DNA from: Verticillium longisporum
Taxonomy: Eukaryota > Ascomycota > Sordariomycetes > Glomerellales > Plectosphaerellaceae
DNA length: 64,000 nt
Reading direction: 5' to 3'
Assembly: GCA_019188255.1 (NCBI GenBank)
Contig: JAETXT010000008.1
Location: 1 to 64,000 of the forward strand
Part shown: positions 46,350-58,764 of the stretch, in pieces
How positions within the stretch are numbered: position 1 is the first letter of the stretch
How the letters are laid out: each line of letters begins with the position of its first letter
Notes under the pieces: model-generated
What the model was told of the DNA's origin: nothing
What the model saw: the letters and a program-made list of their open reading frames with translations, nothing else
Databases searched by the model: none
Program-made: the position numbers and the translations under genes

Positions 46350-48363
46350 GCCACCAAGACCTGCGCTCCTTCGCCTGCAATACGAATGGAGTCGCTTGTC
46401 TTTGCCAAGCAGATGGGTCACCTCACTCCCCCAATCGGCTTTAGCGACGTTTCTTCCGTCGAGCTCCCTATATTCCTTGGGACGGTGTGAAGAGCCGTCT
46501 TCGAGTGAACCCTTAATAGGGCATATTACCAGCAGCCTGAACCGTGTTCATACCGCCTCTTCTCCCTGCACATACTGGCCCTCGTTCGTTCTGCTCGTTC
46601 GCGTTTGACGCCAAAAAAAAAGCGTTGCCTGATTGCGGCCGAAATGACCACCCTACGCTAATTAAGACTCTTTTATGAGCACTTTGCCGGCACTAGACGC
46701 ATTGGCATACTGTCCTCGGCATCTGCATTGCCTCCTTGCTAAGGAGTCCATTTTTGGATCCGGAATCTGCGATTGGCTCCTTGTTGTGTTCACGCATCTT
46801 CTGCTTTTCTTCTTCTTCTTTGTCTCTATTACCGACGGTCGACACCGATTCAAAGGTGCAGCGAACATCTTCGACGCTTGATCCGGTCGCGGCTTTCAAC
46901 TCGCCACGTTCGCGTCTCTTTGCCAGGAATTTCCTGCCAACCTCTGCAAGAGGTTTTAAGTTAGTTCCTCCTAACCACGGCTGCTCCTAGCAGCCTTTTC
47001 TCGACCCGGTCGACCCATGATACCACACACATCTCGCATCCTCTGCCGGATGCGTACGTCCCACGACGCTTATTCCTTAACGACATCTCACAAGAAACAA
47101 AAAAACAACAATGACAAACCCTCAGGTCGTACCCGCCTCCATTGGCGCGAGATCGACATTTGACGTTGGTACACACCAACGTACAGTGCAGAATTTGACC
47201 CAGCAAGGGGCAAATACGAAGGAATGCGGTTCTGGTCCGGCATGTCACCCTTTCTTTAGGCTGCCGACCCTGGTGGATAACACCACTGGCTACTCGCAAC
47301 CTATTTTTGCTCTGTCAAGCAAGGGCAGAGACGCCCTTGGATTTCTTTCTGTACAATACTTCTGTGGCAATTGGTGTCATGGAATGACGGTCTACGGATC
47401 ACTTGACGAGCTGGCCATTACTCTGTACTGAATTGAGGAACTATCGCATACCTATGGGGTGCTTGCCGCGATGTGATAGAGTGACTTCTGACCTGCGCGA
47501 ACAACGAGTGACATGTTGTCTCGTTCTATTGAGGCGTGTGCCAGTCAGACCAAGCAGTCCATTCACCGAGCACTTTCCGGATTGGCACCCTGCCCGCTAT
47601 GGATATCGTGCCTGCTCGATCACAGATTTTACCCCAAGCGGCGTCCAAGACCCGTTGGCATTACTCAAGGCGTGAATTGTGAACTATCCTCGAGGGTATG
47701 TATCGCGAAGCTTATCGCCGGATGCGGAAATGCACTCCACGATATATATCGCCACGGGCGGTCCCCTCAATAGCCAGCGCGTGTTGGTGGGGGCGGGGGC
47801 CAAGATCTCATTGACTCCATGTCTCAGCTGCCGAGGCGGGTGGATTCAGATGCAGGATCACAGCAAACTTACACGACGCCACAATTCCATGCACCAACAT
47901 TCAAAAGAATTCACAAGTAGAAATGCAAGTGCTTACACCTAAATCCGCGCTTTAAGGTCCAAGGTGGCGCGCTCTGTCATTGCACACACACCCAAAGTAG
48001 CGCCGAGTACTGCCGCGTCGAAATGCGGTTTCCGTGTCAAAGCTACGTGTCCGCGAAGGGAGAGGAAGAAAGCCCATGTATTGTTTCCCATTGGCAAAGA
48101 TGATGCAAATGTGCAATGAGGAGGAAAGAAAAACACCGATTCTTGGGGGACCTATTATCCACATCCCGCCCACTCCCTTTTTAAAGATTCACCCCTTATT
48201 TGAACGCCGTTCGGGGCTGATGCATTAAGACCTTGGCCCCCTCCCTTCCCTTCTCCCAAAACGCCGCGTGCTATGATCCAGCGGGGGTCGCTGTCTGCCA
48301 GCCCTTTACCCCGCCTGCTTAGTGCTTAGTACCTAGGTAGGTAGGCATCACTGAGGGAACAAA
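46350..48363. other. Convergent intergenic region CDC25 / Cwf19-like
   Basis: About 2 kb between two convergent stop codons. It contains an A tract near 46612-46621 and an ACCTAGGTAGGTAGG tract at 48330-48349. Short open frames on both strands have no recognisable content. Confidence 0.4.
48330..48349. repeat. TACCTAGGTAGGTAGG microsatellite
   Basis: Fifth intergenic tract with the CCTAGGTA core, just downstream of the Cwf19-like stop codon. Confidence 0.65.
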
Positions 48364-50092
48364 CTATGCTGTTGCGGGTGGCAGCGTGAAGTCCCACTCG
48401 CGGAAGGCCTCGCGAAAGGCGTCGACGTCGGCCTTTTCCTCGTCCTCAGTCTGGGCGCAGTCCTGCCAGACGAATCGGTCCTCGAGGCCAAGGAGCTTGG
48501 CAACGACGCGACGAGGGTACTGGAGATCGAAGCGCGGCGCGTCGGGCGCGTCGGGCAGCGGCATGACGAGACACGTGCCCTTGATACGGTCGTCGCCATT
48601 GTCGGCCCACAGCCAGAGGCGGAAGAAGTCGCCGGCGGCCTGCTGGCTCTCGAGCGTCGGCAGGTCGCGGGCCTCGAGGGCCGGGTACTTGCTGTTCTCG
48701 GCCTCGACGCGGAAGCCGGCTTCGACGAGGCCCCTCTGCACGAGGTCGGCCGGCACGGGGTGGAACTGCCAGTGGCTGTGGATGTTGCGGCCGCGGCTGA
48801 TCTCCCACGTGATGGCGCCGAGCTTGTGGCTGGACTTGGCGGCGACCATGGCCTGGAGGGACTCGCGGAAGCGCGTCATCTCGTCGAGGGTACGCTGCGC
48901 ATCGGCTGTCGAGTAGCTCTCGGCGGTCGCGCTCGCGATGGTTGGGGTGTGCGCCATGGGCGTGATGATGATGTGGCCGGGGAAGTTGATGCCGTGCTCG
49001 GTGAACGTCGTTGGCTTGGCGAGCGGCCCCTTGGCGGTAGCAAGGTAGCTGTCTTCGCCAATGGTGGCGACCATGTGCAGGGAGAGATTCGGGTTCGACA
49101 GGCAGAAGAAGCAGCGCTCCGGACCGGGAGGCGGCGAGCGGTGGCGTCCGCGCTTTCCGCGGTGACGCTTGCCATCGTGGCTGTCAGCGAAACGGCTGTA
49201 GGGGGCGTCGTCAAGGGGCTTCCGCTTCGGTGCCCTGGCGGCGAACGGCGAGGCCGTAGTGCCGGCAGGTTGGTCGAGCGATGTCGAACCCAGAGAGAGG
49301 GTGAATGCATACATGGCCTTTGCTTTGGCTGCGTTACCGTAGGGCGCCATAGAGATGAACCGGGTCACCGGTCGCTCTTCGGAGCCTTCCTTGGGCATGT
49401 GGAAGAAGGGCTCACGCTCGTAGAAGAATTCGGCAGGTGACGCCGTAAAGTGGTAACGAGGTCGCAACGCGTCGCAGAGATCGGCGACTTCCTTTGTGCT
49501 GGCAATGAGGGCCTGGTTCTCGGGGGTAGGGGCGGTTTTGGATCCGCCCCAGACGCCGGCAGGCCAGACGGTTGTCAACAGGATATCGGCTTGGCCCGCG
49601 CCTTTGAGCGTCTTCGCGTCGTGACCTGTGTGAAAGGGAAGGTGTTGTTCCTTAGATGTGCCCCCAAAATCTCCGGATCGAGGTTTCCGCCGAGCGCCAC
49701 GATACGAACACCATCTGTAGTCTTGGTGACGCTGCGCTTGCCGAGGAAGTGTAGGTTTTCGCATATCTCCTCGTTGGCCTCGATCTTGGCAACAATGGTA
49801 GCGGGAAGGGCGGATGTGCCGACAGTGAAATAGGTCGGAAGGGGCACGACAATCTCGCCGTTCAGTAGGGAGGCCGCTATTTCATCGTCAGATTCGGCAA
49901 AGAGGTTGCCGGAAATGATGGCGAAGTCGAACTTGTTCTTGGAGTGCAAGGTGGCAGCCTTATTGAAGGCAGGCTTGAGCGCGCCGTTGAGGGCACCGAA
50001 CACTAGTCTAAAGGTCGTCAATACTGCTCATAAAAGGACGAAGAGGGGACTCCATAGAGCAAGGGAAGTACTGACACCTTCGGGGCAGCCAT
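48364..50092 (-). CDS. Cwf19-like / Drn1 protein (intron lariat turnover), one frame break
   Basis: Family members join late spliceosomes and help lariat debranching. The first coding exon is only 17 nt (50092-50076) and joins exon 2 (50007-48364) to read MAAPKVLVFGALNGALKP; 553 aa after restoring one base. The N-terminal part resembles the debranching-enzyme-like fold (FDFAIISGNLFAES, VRIVALGGNLDPEIL). The frame breaks at the C run 49661-49665 (G on the coding strand), then continues LPFHTGHDAKTLKG, NPNLSLHMVATIGEDSYLA and the HIT-like GHIIITPMAHTP. The C-terminal CwfJ domains include ITWEISRGRNIHSHWQFHPV and ADNGDDRIKGTCLVMPLP. It is divergent from UTP20 with 370 bp between starts. Confidence 0.9.
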
Positions 50093-50462
50093 ATTGCCTG
50101 ACTCTGGGGGTTTTTCTACTGTGATTGTCGTGGCTGTCGGCAGGTTGTTCATGGGAGGTCGACGATGTGAAAACCAATTGACGTCGATGGGGTCAGGCTT
50201 CGCTTCACGGAAGCTGTGTTGCGACGGCACGTTGATTGGCTGCAGCCCACTTCAACCCCGAATTTTAGCTTTATCGCACCTCGGCCTTATCGAAGTCCTT
50301 CTTATCAGCTTATCAGCAGAGATCAACCCAAATTTTTTGTCCAGGACGACTGGGACAGCGGGGACCCTCGAGTTCGCGATCTAGAGGCGACGTGAGCACG
50401 CCAACGTTCTCGTAAGTCAGTCTCGACACCGACCTGCTTCCTCCCCCAGTAATACCGCCACC
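50093..50462. promoter_or_regulatory. Divergent promoter Cwf19-like / UTP20
   Basis: 370 bp separate the two start codons, so both promoters and leaders fit here and regulation is likely shared. A TTATCAGCTTATCAGC direct repeat lies near 50302-50320. No specific regulator can be named. Confidence 0.55.
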
Positions 50463-53400
50463 ATGCCTGGGGTATCATCGGGCAGGATCACAAAAGCCCG
50501 CAAGGGCAAGAACCTGACTCCCCATCAGAAGAACCACCGATGGGAGTCCTTCAGCACCAAGATTGGCAAGCTGCACAGTCTTGATCCCCTCCGAAAAGTG
50601 CGACGACACGACCTCGAAACCGGAGACCTCGAGAGCACCACATCCTACTTTCGCACCGGCATCGAGCGATGGAATGAACTCAACATTGCCAAGGACTTCA
50701 TCTCTTTCAAGCGAGAGACTCTGTCCCTAACAGAAACACTTGCCTCGATCCTGCATCACGAGGACAGGATCTTTGCTTCGCTGTCCCACTACATTTCCAA
50801 CCAGGAGAAGGAGTCCTTGGAGCCTCTTCTGGACCTCCTCACGGCATTCGCACACGACCTCGGAACCCGCTTCGAGAAGTACTATGCCCGATCGCTAGAC
50901 CTCATCGTTGCCATTGCCGGCAAGCCACAGCCTGTGGAGGTTGTCGAATTCACATTCGCTGCCCTCGCATTCCTCTTCAAGTACCTTTCACGCTTAATCG
51001 TCCCTGACATCCGACCTACCTACAACGTTCTTGCACCCCTCTTCGGCAAGACCCGACACCCGCCCTACATCGCCCGGTTCGCCGCCGAGGCCACCAGCTT
51101 CCTCATCAAGAAGGCCGCGGCGCCCGCAAATCGAGAGACGGCCCTGGTCGACATTATTCAACATGCTCGAGACGATCTGCTCAGCATGTCGGGTGACAGG
51201 CAATTTCAGTCGTATCAAGACGGCATCATGACCATGTTTGCCGAGGCCATCAAGGGCACCGGCCAGACCATGCACTCGACTGGTCCCATCATCTTCAAGG
51301 CCCTCCTCCGTGCTGTGCCCGAGTATGAGCTCAACCTGGCGCAAAACACACCCTGGAACGACGTCATCTGTGGCGTTCTCACCAGTGTAATTCATCACAC
51401 AAACCCCGACAAGTTCCCACCCATGCTCGAGGCCATCCAGGGCGAGGCGGAATACGCGCTGGAGCAAAAGGTACAGGACCAGCCCTGGAGGTTCGTGCCA
51501 CTGATCAGGGTCATCGCAACCGCCGCGGGCGTCCGCAGTGGAGAGCGAGTCAACAACTGGTCAACACTCGTGCGAACTCTTGTCACAATGCTCGACCTTA
51601 CTGCCAAGCGTGGGCCCGAGATTTCGCCTGCTGACAGTAGTCTTGTGTGGAAGCACGTGGTCGCCAATGCTGCCGTGGTCTGGCACGCCGCTCCCATGGA
51701 TGCCCTCTTCTCGCAGATTAACGATTTCATGAACGCCATGCAGAGGGACCCCTTGATGCGGTGGTTCATCCCATTCTGCGCCTACTTTTCGGAGCTGGAT
51801 CCTCAGCGCTTCCGCAGCTTGTTCCGCGATCCCTTCAAGAAGTTCATCAACAGCCACTGGTCTGATGGGCACAATGACGACGAGCTGTGTATTTTCCTGC
51901 CGAAGATGGTCAAGGCGCACAGCTTGCCGGCCCCTGGCGACAAGGAAACACTCATGCTGCCCCAGACATGGGAGGGCCAGATTGTGGAAAAGTTCGAGCG
52001 TCTGGAGGCCTCGCCCTTTCCTGAACGTGGAACTTATGACAAGGACCCGCAGACGTGGAGAGACAGGTGTCTACCGAAATACTCGATACTGTTGGATCTT
52101 CTTGACAGCACCACTGTCCGCCCTTTCGCCACGGCTAAGCTAGCCGATCTGCTCCTCCGAAAGCTTAAGCTCGCGCTGAGGCCTACATCAACTCTGGCGT
52201 CCGACGAAGTCCACTTCAGTGTCAGCCAGGGTTTCCTCGCGTACCTTCGCATGTGTCAGGTTGCTGGTCCCGTGGATCCTGGCCTAAAACCTCTGCTTCG
52301 AGCAGCGCTGCCAAGGTTTAGCAAATCCATCGGGTTCCTCGAGGCCTATCTTGCCTACCAGCAAGCTACCAAAGACCAGCCGTCGACCGAGCGCCGAGAC
52401 AGCAGCAGCAGCAGTGAGGGCTCGGGAACAGAAACGAACCCGGTCGTGAAAGCGCTTATCGAGAACCTGTCATCGCCATCTCATGACCTACGACTCGCCA
52501 CCTTGAGGATCCTCGGGCAGCTCGATTCGACTCCCGATGAGCTCTGCTGCCTGGAGGTCATGACCGACATTGAAAGCTCCCCCTTGAGCTAGCGACCCTC
52601 CGAAATCTCGCCATGTACATCCGTAAACTCGGGCAGACCTATGCCTCACTTACTGAGGGCTCGTGGCTCCGCCAAGCTATCCCATCCTTCATGTTTGGCA
52701 TGATGACTCTCAAGCTCACACCGCTCTGGAACGATGCGACATACGCCATGAAGCAGATTGGGGAGACCAAGGAAGGCGAAGAGGCACTCCTTGCTCTTGC
52801 CCTTGACTGGCTTGACGTGCCTTCTACAAGAGGTTCCGGTCCAGGTGGCCCTCCCGCAGCCCATCGTCGCGCCGCGCTCACCGACTTTGACTGTACCAAC
52901 CTGCAGCATCTTGTAAGCCAAGCCGACGAGATTCACCAGACAGCGGAAACTGCCCTTGATCTCATGCTGGAGTCCTTTGATAAGCAACAACAAGCTGTCG
53001 ACACGCGCCCGACAAATGCCCGTTCTCAGGCGCTGAAAGTCCTTGCCGCCATGCCTGCCCTTGCTGAGAAGCGCTCTCGCAAGCTGGTGCCGTACTTCCT
53101 GTCGTGGGCCGCGGAGCCCGAAGTCTCCAGCGACAATCAGGCCTCTTCCGAAGATGAGGACAAAGAGCATGCCTCCGGTGCCGAAACCTGGTCTTTCTAC
53201 GACCGCAAGGGCATGCTCGGCGTTTTCGATCAGTTCATCAACCCGCGGTCCCTTTATGAGAGCGAGAAGGTGTACCGGGCTCTGCTTCACCTGATGGAGA
53301 ACGGTGATATTGAGGTGCAAAAGTCAGCTCTCAAGGCGATTCTTGCATGGAAGCAAGCAGGTGTCCGCGCCTACCAGGAGAACCTCGAGTACCTATTGGA

Positions 53401-56400
53401 CGAGGCAAGATTCAAGAACGAGTTGACTGTTCTCATGCAAGGCGAGCAGTCGATCAAGCCTGAGCATCGGGCTGAGTTGATGCCCGTTCTATTGAGGCTG
53501 CTTTACGGCAGGACAATTTCCAAGAAGGGCGCCGCAAGTGGTCGGCACGGCCTCCAGGCTACACGTCTCGCCGTGTTGAGAAACCTGTCCCCTGAAGATT
53601 TGGGTGGGTTCTTGAACATTGCCGTCGGCAAGTTGAAGGGAGTTTCTGTCGTCGATGAGTCTGGTATCCGTGATAATGTCCTCGATGGAGAGATCATGCC
53701 ACCGCGGAAGCAAGTCGGTTTCCTCAACATGATGCTCCCCCTCATCAACGAACTCGGAACTGATGTTGAGCCCTACATCGAAACGATCCTTAACGCCGTT
53801 CTCTACTGCCTCATCAATGCCTGCCGCAAGCTGCATGACTTGGCTGCCGAGGTTGAGACCGAATCGGATGAGGAAGACAAGGAGGCCACGCACGAGTCGC
53901 TCCTCAAGGTTGTTCGCACTACCGGCCTCAAGTGCCTCATCTCCCTCTTCCGCAATGCGCCCGAATATTCTTGGGATCGTTACTCCGAACCCATTGTTGC
54001 CGAGATCGTTACACCCAGAGTCGCGAATCTTCCGCTCGAGAACACTCAAGGTGTTTCTGGACTTCTGCAACTTCTCTCCATCTGGTCTCAGCTTCCCAAG
54101 TCAGCTCTCTTCCTCGAAATCAACAAGGACATCCTGCCCAAGATCATCGAGTGCGTCTCGGTTGCAAAAGCAAAGACGAGGTCAAGGTCTTCTGCCTGGG
54201 CATTGTCCGTAACCTCATCAAGCTTTCCAAAGCCTCGCCCACCGAGTCGGAATTCAACGAGCTCATCTACGCAGAACTGCTCAGCCCCAATGTTGACTTC
54301 CTGCTGAATCACATTACTGTTGCTTTGAAAGCGGAGACAACCGGTGGTGCTCTCCTGGACGCATGCCTCGAAACTGTCGTTGAAATTTCGCCTCTCGTGG
54401 AAACATCGGAGAACGTCCACGAGGTCTTGCAGATCTCAATTTTCCTGCTCAACCAGCCCGCCAGCAATGTCACAGCTCGTGCCAAGGGTCACATTCTGCT
54501 CATCTTGGACCAATTCGTGACGCTGAACGAAGCCTACGGTCTCGATCTTGGACCCACAAGCGCCCTCTACACGACCATTTTTGAGACTGTGTCTGCGCTG
54601 TTCAGCTACTTCAAAGACAAGGAAAATAGGGAATCCCTGTGCCGACTCCTCATTATCTTGTCCAAACAGGACACCGCCCTCGATCAGGTTGCTGGCATTT
54701 GCAGTGCCATCAACGCCTTTGTGCCTGAGCGAATCGAGGAGCCCGATTACGACCAGCGCCTGCAGGGCTTCAACCAAGTGTCTGGCAAGACCGCCGCATT
54801 CAACGCCAGGCAATGGCTTCCTCTGCTTCACAACCTCGTTTACTTCATTCGTGAAGACGAAGAATTCGGCATCTTGACTTCCAACTCGGCCGATGGACTA
54901 CGTACCTTCATCCAGGAAGTGGCTTCAACAGAAGATGTCGTGCTGAGGGAGGCTTTCTATTCTCACATGTCCAAGATTGTTCTGCCAGCACTGTACTCTG
55001 GCGCCCGCGAGTCTTCTTCGACTGTCAGGCGAGAGACTCTGCGTGTCTTTGGCTTCCTTGTTTCACAGATGCCGACTTGGGAGTCAGTTGCTGACCTCAA
55101 GGGTCTTCTGAACGAGGACGACGAGGAGCCTTCCGAGCCAGCTTTCTTCTTCAATATCCTGAGTCCCGCCACATCGCGACAGATGGAGGCTCTCGAGATC
55201 CTAGTCGCTGCTAACGAAGTCCACGAGTTCAGCAGTCCAAATCTTTACCATTTCTTCATCCCGATTCTGGAGCACTTCATCTTTGGTCGAGCCGAAGGTG
55301 CCGATGATCACGGCCTCGGAGCCCAGGCTTCACTCACAATCGGCACTCTCGTCGCATCTCTCGACTGGAAGCACTACCGCGTTGTGCTGCAGCGGTACAT
55401 CGGCTTTGTTGAATCGAAGCCCGAGCAGCAGAAACACATCATCCGTCTCCTCGCCAAGGTTGCTGATGCTCTTGTACTTGCTATGGCGACAAGGGATGAT
55501 GAAGCAATGCAAGTTGATGACGCGGAGAGCAAAACGGCTCAGAAGCGTCTTGCTCTCACTATGCCTCGCGAGAACCTTGCCAAGGATTTGACCAACAACT
55601 TCCTGCCGTCTCTGATCAAGTCCCTTCACCAAAAAGACGACTCGGAAGTCAGTTATCGTGTACCTGTCGGTATCATCATCGTCAAGCTCATGAAGCTCCT
55701 GCCTCAACAGCAGATGAGCCAACGGTTGGCTGGTGTCCTCACTGACATTTGTCACATTCTGCGAAGCAAGAACTGGGAATCTCGAGACTTGGCCCGCGAC
55801 ACGTTAGTCGAGATCGCGAGCATCCTTGGTGCCCCATACTTTGGTTTCATTCTGAAGGAACTGCGCGGCGCTCTGAAGCGAGGCTCCCAGCTGCACGTCC
55901 TGGGCTACACCATGCATACCATGCTTCTGAAGGACTTCCCGAGTTTGAGCAGGGCGACATTGACTACTGTCTCCCTTCGATTGTCACGGTTATCATTGAT
56001 GATATCTTTGGTGTTACCGGTCAGGAGAAGGACGCAGAGGGCTACATCAGCCAGCTGAAGGAAGTCAAGGCCAGCAAGAGCCAAGATTCGATGGAGCTCA
56101 TTGCCAAGACTGCGTCCGTGAGCCGCCTGACGGACCTTATCCACCCTCTCCGGTCGCTCCTACTGCAAAAGGTTAACCTCAAGATGGTTCGCAAGATTGA
56201 CAGTCTCCTGATGCGCGTCACGACTGGCCTGCTGCAGAACCCCGCCGCCGAAAGCCGCGACACGCTCGTATTCTGCTACGAAGTTGTGCAGGATGTCTAC
56301 AAGAGCCAGAAGCCCGAGGCCGAAGCCAAGATTGACCCGAGGCTCAAGAAATACCTGTACCAGAAGGGTGTCAGGAAGAGCGATCGGGAGGCCAACAGCA

Positions 56401-58382
56401 AGCACACGTACAAACTCGTCAAATTTGCGCTTGACATTCTTCGCGCTGTCTGGAAGAAGTACGATAGCCTGCGTAACGAAACGAACATTAGTGGTTTCGT
56501 GCCGATTCTTGGTGACGCGGTCGTCGTGGGTGAGGATGATGTCAAGATTGCCGCTTTCAAGCTGCTCAATGCCCTGTCCAAGGTGCCGTTCAGCACGGAT
56601 GAGGCTACTGGTCTTTACAAGGTTGCGACAAAGGAGGCTACAAAAGCCATCTCACTCTCGCCGACGACAACCTCTGAACTGTCCCAGTCGGCGCTGAAGC
56701 TGTTGTCTGTTGTGCTCCGGGACCGACGCGATGTCGTGGTCAAGGACGCTGCTATTGACATGCTTCTGAGCAAGGTCAAGGAGGACCTAACGGAGCCTTT
56801 GTACCGCCACATCACGTTCAACTTCCTGCGGTCTGTCCTCGACCGCAAGATTGAGACCGCAAACGTCTATGACACGCTGGACCATGTCGGCACGGTCATG
56901 ATCACCAACGACGACAAGGACACACGTGACCTGGCACGGGGCGCCTTCTTCCAGTTCCTACGGGAGTACCCTCAGAAGAAGGCCCGATGGGCGAAGCAGC
57001 TTAACTTTGTGGTCGCCAACCTCAAGTACGACAGAGAGGGCGGCAGGCTGTCTGTCATGGAGATTGTCCATCTCCTGCTGAAGAAGTCTTCCGACGACTT
57101 CGTTCAAGAGATCGCTGCGACCTGCTTCCTGCCTCTCATCTTCGTCGTCCCCAACGACGACTCGGAAAAGTGTCGTCTGGCCGCCGGCGAGCTCGTCAAG
57201 GAAATCTTCCGCCGCGCCGACAAGGAGCGCATGCGCAACTTCCTCACGCTTCTCCGTTCCTGGCTCGAGCAGGAGGACAACCCATCAGTCTTGAGCCTCG
57301 CTATTCAGGCGTTTGGTTTCTTCTTCGAAGCCAGGGAGCCGTCTGAGAAGGACAAGAAGGAACTCAAGCTCGTCGTCGAAAAGGTCTCCGGCATCGTGGG
57401 TGACGGAGATATACGCGTGGCGCCCGAGGACCTGGTCAACAATGCGCTGCACGTCGCGCGGGTTCTGTCCCAGACATACCCCGAGGAAATTCTCTCGGCC
57501 GACTCGGCCGAACTATGGGCTGACCTCCGTGGCTGCATGGCGCACCCCGAACCGTCGGTCAAGCTGAGCGCTGTCAAACTTCTCAGCTCGTTCCTCACAG
57601 ACTTTGCCGGCGAGGCAGCAGAGGCCGGCGAGGCGCTCAAGGGCTCGTACGGCATGGAGCTCGAGAGCGACGACGTCGAGGATCTCGTCAGCTTGGCGCT
57701 CGGCACGCTGCGGGCGCCTGAGATTGAAGAGGCCTTCGCCAACGAGGTGACGCAGATCCTCATCTTCCTCGGCCCCCGTCTCCAAGCGCGGACGCGCGAC
57801 GAGGGCCCGACGGGCGAGGCGCTGGCGGAAGGCGACGAGGAGGAGGCCGAGGATTCGCGACTCGAGCAGCGCGGCAAGGACCTGCAGTACCTCTTCTGGA
57901 AGCTGTCGTCGATCCTGCGGCAGGACGTCAAGTCGACGTCGATGGGCATGGTGCCCAAGGTGGTGGCGATGGAGGTCCTCGAGACGGTGTGCCGACGGGT
58001 GCCGGACGAGAACCTGGCGCCATCGCTCAAGACGATCCTGTTCCCGCTGCAGGCCATCACGGACCCGCACGCGTCGACGCCGTTTTCGCTGGATGAGGGC
58101 TTCAAGACCAAGCACGACGCCCTCAAGACGCGCGCCCAGATCCTCATGGATGCGCTGCAGAAGAAATTCGGCACGGCCGAGTACACCAAGCAGCTGCTCG
58201 CCATCCGCGAGGAGGTTAAGGCGCGCAGGCAGGCACGCTCGAGCAAGCGCAAGATCGAGGCCGTGGCGCACCCGGAGAAGTACAGCCGCGACAAGAGGAA
58301 GAAGACGGAGAAGAAGAAGATGCGGAACAAGGTCAAGGGACAGGAGTTCAAGGCATACCGGCAGGCGTACAAGTCGTGGTGA
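50463..58382 (+). CDS. UTP20: U3 snoRNP-associated protein Utp20 (HEAT-repeat), split by three 1-nt frame breaks
   Basis: Large scaffold of the small-subunit processome, acting in 18S rRNA maturation in the nucleolus. One intronless gene of about 2640 aa lies in four consecutive frames. The start is basic (SGRITKARKGKNLTPHQKNH), then FSTKIGKLHSLDPLRKV and long arrays of alpha-helical HEAT repeats. It ends with the family's lysine-rich tail (KYSRDKRKKTEKKKMRNKVK, then QEFKAYRQAYKSW). Each break needs one extra base in a homopolymer: the C run 52579-52583 (giving LELATLRNLAMYIRKLG), the A run 54166-54169 (SKDEVKVFCLGIVRNL) and the C run 55938-55940 (FEQGDIDYCLPSIVTVIID). All three shifts go the same way (one base lost). 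The gene is essential in yeast, so four separate genes or a pseudogene are both unlikely. Confidence 0.94.
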
Positions 58383-58764
58383 TCGGTTCCCGGTTCCTCG
58401 CTGGCGCCTCTGCCGTCGCTGAAATGATTTTGCATAGGAAAGGCGTTGGAGGTTTTTTTTAAAAAAGCACATTGCATTGCCATTTTCTTATTTAGGTGTT
58501 CTACCTGGTAGAGATAAGCTGTACCTGTTAACGCAAAGATGTTTTGCATGAATGATTCGCTTCGTCGCAAGTGATCGCTGATGGAGGCCTCACGGGTCTT
58601 CCGCAGCATCCTCTCCATGGAATCATAGCCTTGGCTAGGGGTGTGATGTTTTGTTACAAGATTCTTTACAAGGTTTTGGTACAATGATGCGCTCGGCATC
58701 GCTCTGTTGCTCCTACTCATACAATCATGTCCCGACGCTTCTGGGCCCTGATAAGGCGCCACAG
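58383..58764. terminator. Convergent 3' region UTP20 / Zim17
   Basis: 382 bp between convergent stop codons, holding both 3' ends. A TTTTTTTTAAAAAA tract at 58453-58466 could act as an AT-rich processing element for UTP20. This is inference only. Confidence 0.35.

Noticed and set aside
50463..58382. Four separate genes for the four long frames
   Set aside because: The peptides are contiguous parts of one Utp20 protein, and each join needs only one added base.
57305..58762. 485-codon minus-strand frame
   Set aside because: It is antisense to the UTP20 3' end and low in complexity (Ser/Arg-rich), a shadow of the coding bias.
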